64,000 bases of DNA from Ophiobolus disseminans (taxonomy: Eukaryota > Ascomycota > Dothideomycetes > Pleosporales > Phaeosphaeriaceae). Of the stretch, positions 62,182-64,000 are shown one piece after another (position 1 is the stretch's first letter; every line of letters begins with the position of its first letter). Below the pieces are notes generated by a model that was not told the origin of the DNA, made no database searches, and saw only the letters and a list, made by a program, of their open reading frames with translations. A program made the position numbers and the translations under genes. Location: positions 1,781,644-1,845,643 of the forward strand of contig MU006217.1 in assembly GCA_010093685.1 (NCBI GenBank), in the 5' to 3' direction.

Positions 62182-62322
62182 CACCCTCACAAATCTTACC
62201 AGTGCACCCTTCTCCACACCACCTACACCACCCTCTCAAATCCCACCTCCCCATCCTTCTCCACACCACCTACACCACCCTCACAAATCCCACCAGCACT
62301 TCCTTCTCCACACACAACTACT
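62182..62322. repeat. Three 47-base tandem repeats
   Basis: CACCCTCACAAATC or CACCCTCTCAAATC starts at 62182, 62229 and 62276. Each unit also contains CCTTCTCCACACC. It lies just beyond the stop of the minus-strand membrane protein, so it is probably in its 3' flank. Confidence 0.8.
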
Positions 62323-62338
62323 ACACCTCCCCCCCATT

Positions 62339-62641
62339 CTACCTCGACAATGCACTCGTCTTCCCACTCCTCGGCAAGGGCCCAATCTCCACCACCCGCC
62401 TGCGCTTACGCCGAAGCCACCAGAAACCCAGAACCAGCAGCGAGAAAACGCAAACGGTTACGCCGACGCCGACGCCGATTGCGACGGCCATGGAGGACGT
62501 GTGGTGCGGGGTTGAGATCCAGTTTGGGAGGGGGGATGGAGGTGGGGGGGAGGGTGAAGTTGAGAGTGGAGGGATGGGCTTGGTGGTATTGGGTTGTGGT
62601 GCGGACGTGGACGCGGATGTAGATGCTTGTGGTGGCATTGC
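62339..62641 (-). CDS. Small single-pass membrane protein with Ser/Thr/Pro-rich outer part
   Basis: From the Met at 62641 the frame gives 100 residues. The first 50 are Ser, Thr and Pro rich (MPPQASTSASTSAPQPNTTK), followed by one membrane segment (VGVGVTVCVFSLLVLGFWWL) and a basic stop-transfer cluster (RRKRRR), then a short tail. This is the layout of the C-terminal half of Wsc/Mid2-type cell-surface sensors, but here there is no signal peptide or Cys domain in front. The frame is open upstream to 62785. It could be the last exon of a longer gene whose 5' exons I cannot find, or a stand-alone small protein. Confidence 0.45.
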   Translation of the reverse strand, partial: AMPPQASTSASTSAPQPNTTKPIPPLSTSPSPPPPSPLPNWISTPHHTSSMAVAIGVGVGVTVCVFSLLVLGFWWLRRKRRRVVEIGPLPRSGKTSALSR

Positions 62642-63326
62642 TGTACTTTGATCGGTAGCTTTATTGCGTTTTGTATTGCGAGTAAAGCGTTTAGGAAGAA
62701 TTAACTGGGAACTTTGTGAGATGTTTGCCCAAGCAGCCGACCGTGTGTGCGACAACGTTCTCTCGGACAATATATCACTCCTCACACTACCAGGTAGTTA
62801 AGAAAATACCAATCTCCTCTACTCGCATCATGGGACTGCCGCTACGTTAACGACGTCTGATAAGCCTGGGATATATGGTTACCATGCGTTGATCCTATTC
62901 GTGCTGATGGTGGTCAACTGCACCCCGCGTTTGGTTGTATTTAGGCGCCGTGGAGTTTTGACACTCTCGCTACCAGATATTGCGTCGTGGCCGGGGTTGT
63001 AATTGGTGCTGTACTCGGGTCCCGCGTGCAGCAGGGCCGGGTTAGGGAAGGGCAGTTGCGAAAGAGTGTGTTGGTGGGGAGTGAGTGCAGGAACGAAGAA
63101 GGGAAAAGAGTGAAAGACGAGTGGTAATTGACAATGTGCGATTTTACTGTGATGACAGACATATATGTTATGTCTTGATTCTGGTCGCGATTTACCCATA
63201 CAAATCCGAAAAGTGTAGTGAGCGACGCCAATCCCGCGCGCTCACGCCGTGGTCATATTGCGCACCGGCGAATCAATCCTGTCTACCAATTAGCTCCGTC
63301 AACCCCAGACAGCACAGGAAACAGGC
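62642..63326. other. Intergenic region
   Basis: About 690 bases. Short overlapping open frames without domain signals. No gene called. Confidence 0.4.
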
Positions 63327-64000
63327 CTACAACCTCGCGCTTTCTGCTTTGAACGCGGCATCCAAACCCGCCAGCTCGTCGAAACGCTTTTCTACACATC
63401 TCACATCAGCCGCGAGGTCGTGCTCCCAGAGCCACGCGAAGCGCTGATTCAGGTTTTGCACAGCCTTGACGATATTTGTTCCAGCCACGGGGTCCATGAG
63501 GTGATATAGTTCGCCGCATGCATGCGACGTGCGGACCTGTTTCTGTGCTCGTGGACGGCGGATCTCGTCGTACGCTTTGAACGCAGCTTCGATGTACTTT
63601 GTGCGTTGGGGAGACGAGATGGATAATTCAGAAGTAGGAACACTGCGATGCAGTTTCCCTATCACGCGGGAGAGAATGAGTGCGTCTTCGAGACATTGGC
63701 CCGCTCCGGCGCCTTGGTGTGGGCCGCCGGCGTGTGCGACGTCGCCGAGCATGCATATGAGTGAGTCGTGGTAGATAGGAGTGTTGAGGTGGTGGAAGAT
63801 GCCCCAGCGTGTGGGTTTCGCCCAGTCGAGGAGTCTCATCAGTCGTGGATCCGGATTGTAGCTCGAGAAGTCGTTGAGCATGTCTTCCCGCGAGACTTCG
63901 TAAGTGGTGTCAGGATGTCTCCAAGGTTCTGGATCGCGTTTGAACGCCACAACATTTATTTCGGTGCCGTTGCTGATTGGGTATGTCGATAGGTTGGCTC
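63327..64000 (-). CDS. FAD-dependent monooxygenase, 3' part (salicylate hydroxylase-like)
   Basis: The gene runs off the right edge; only its C-terminal 224 residues are seen. The frame is open at the edge (LSTYPISNGTEINVVAFKRD), so the Met at 63950 is internal. The FAD-binding motif of this class is present as MLGDVAHAGGPHQGAGAGQC, with Val in place of the usual second Ala of GDAAHA. The family's LEDALILSRVIGKL helix follows directly. FVLRPRAQ-type 'RRPRAQKQVRTS' is also typical. Group A flavin monooxygenases hydroxylate aromatic substrates with NAD(P)H. Substrate cannot be told. The last residues (KRFDELAGLDAAFKAESARL) are a normal C-terminal helix. No intron is visible in this part. Confidence 0.9.
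   Translation of the reverse strand, partial: ANLSTYPISNGTEINVVAFKRDPEPWRHPDTTYEVSREDMLNDFSSYNPDPRLMRLLDWAKPTRWGIFHHLNTPIYHDSLICMLGDVAHAGGPHQGAGAGQCLEDALILSRVIGKLHRSVPTSELSISSPQRTKYIEAAFKAYDEIRRPRAQKQVRTSHACGELYHLMDPVAGTNIVKAVQNLNQRFAWLWEHDLAADVRCVEKRFDELAGLDAAFKAESARL

Larger units (their letters stand above)
61214..62338. other. Gap with two short repeat arrays
   Basis: About 1.1 kb without a supportable gene. It includes the triple palindromic repeat at 61637-61701 and the 47-base tandem repeat at 62182-62322, described separately. Confidence 0.5.

Noticed and set aside
1..64000. CRISPR arrays, prophage, bacterial operons or ribosome binding sites
   Set aside because: Spliced eukaryotic genes throughout; no regularly spaced identical direct repeats with unique spacers. 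The tandem arrays found have adjacent units without spacers.

Overview
The window is eukaryotic nuclear DNA from a filamentous ascomycete. It has dense short genes on both strands, introns of about 45-80 bases with GT..AG ends and CTRAC-type branch points, fused shikimate-pathway (AROM) and hybrid histidine kinase genes, a family 3 pectate lyase, and several small secreted proteins. The gene repertoire (plant cell wall lyase, effector-like secreted proteins, F-box-type families) fits a plant-associated Dothideomycete, probably Pleosporales; that placement is inference and was not tested by any search. Exon joins below were read by hand from splice signals, reading phase and family motifs.

Layout. 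1-7.4 kb: secreted pectate lyase, a protein with a Zn2Cys6-like cysteine cluster, an F-box protein and a pyroglutamyl peptidase I. 7.4-14.1 kb: the five-domain AROM protein with a tiny last exon, then gene-poor DNA with an orphan acidic exon. 15-22 kb: a novel proline-rich secreted protein, mitochondrial NADP-isocitrate dehydrogenase and a large SP/TP-rich basic protein. 22-25.6 kb: a gene-poor island with an F-box fragment, orphan cysteine-rich exons, perfect palindromes and an effector-like secreted gene with a one-base phase problem. 25.6-34.4 kb: a PPxY/Gly-rich small protein, a 1275-residue hybrid histidine kinase and a broken tandem-repeat locus.

34.4-47 kb is a housekeeping block: PX-PH-RhoGAP protein, mitochondrial ribosomal protein uS13m, ER cyclophilin B with two possible C-termini, a small secreted protein, eIF3m, UMP kinase and a small mitochondrial membrane protein. 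47-49 kb: an F-box-like protein and a secreted PEBP-family protein. 49.8-55.7 kb: a divergent lactose module (MFS sugar permease and GH2 beta-galactosidase) with CreA-type motifs between them. 56-64 kb: a proline-rich protein, a long non-coding stretch, an amino acid permease, short repeats, a small single-pass membrane protein and the 3' part of a FAD-dependent monooxygenase running off the edge.

The most interesting signal is at 41.5-42.1 kb. Cyclophilin B can end in an ER-retrieval-like HAEL if its last intron is kept, or, if an in-frame 82-base intron is removed, in a linker and a transmembrane anchor. Soluble ER and membrane-bound forms could therefore come from one gene by intron retention.
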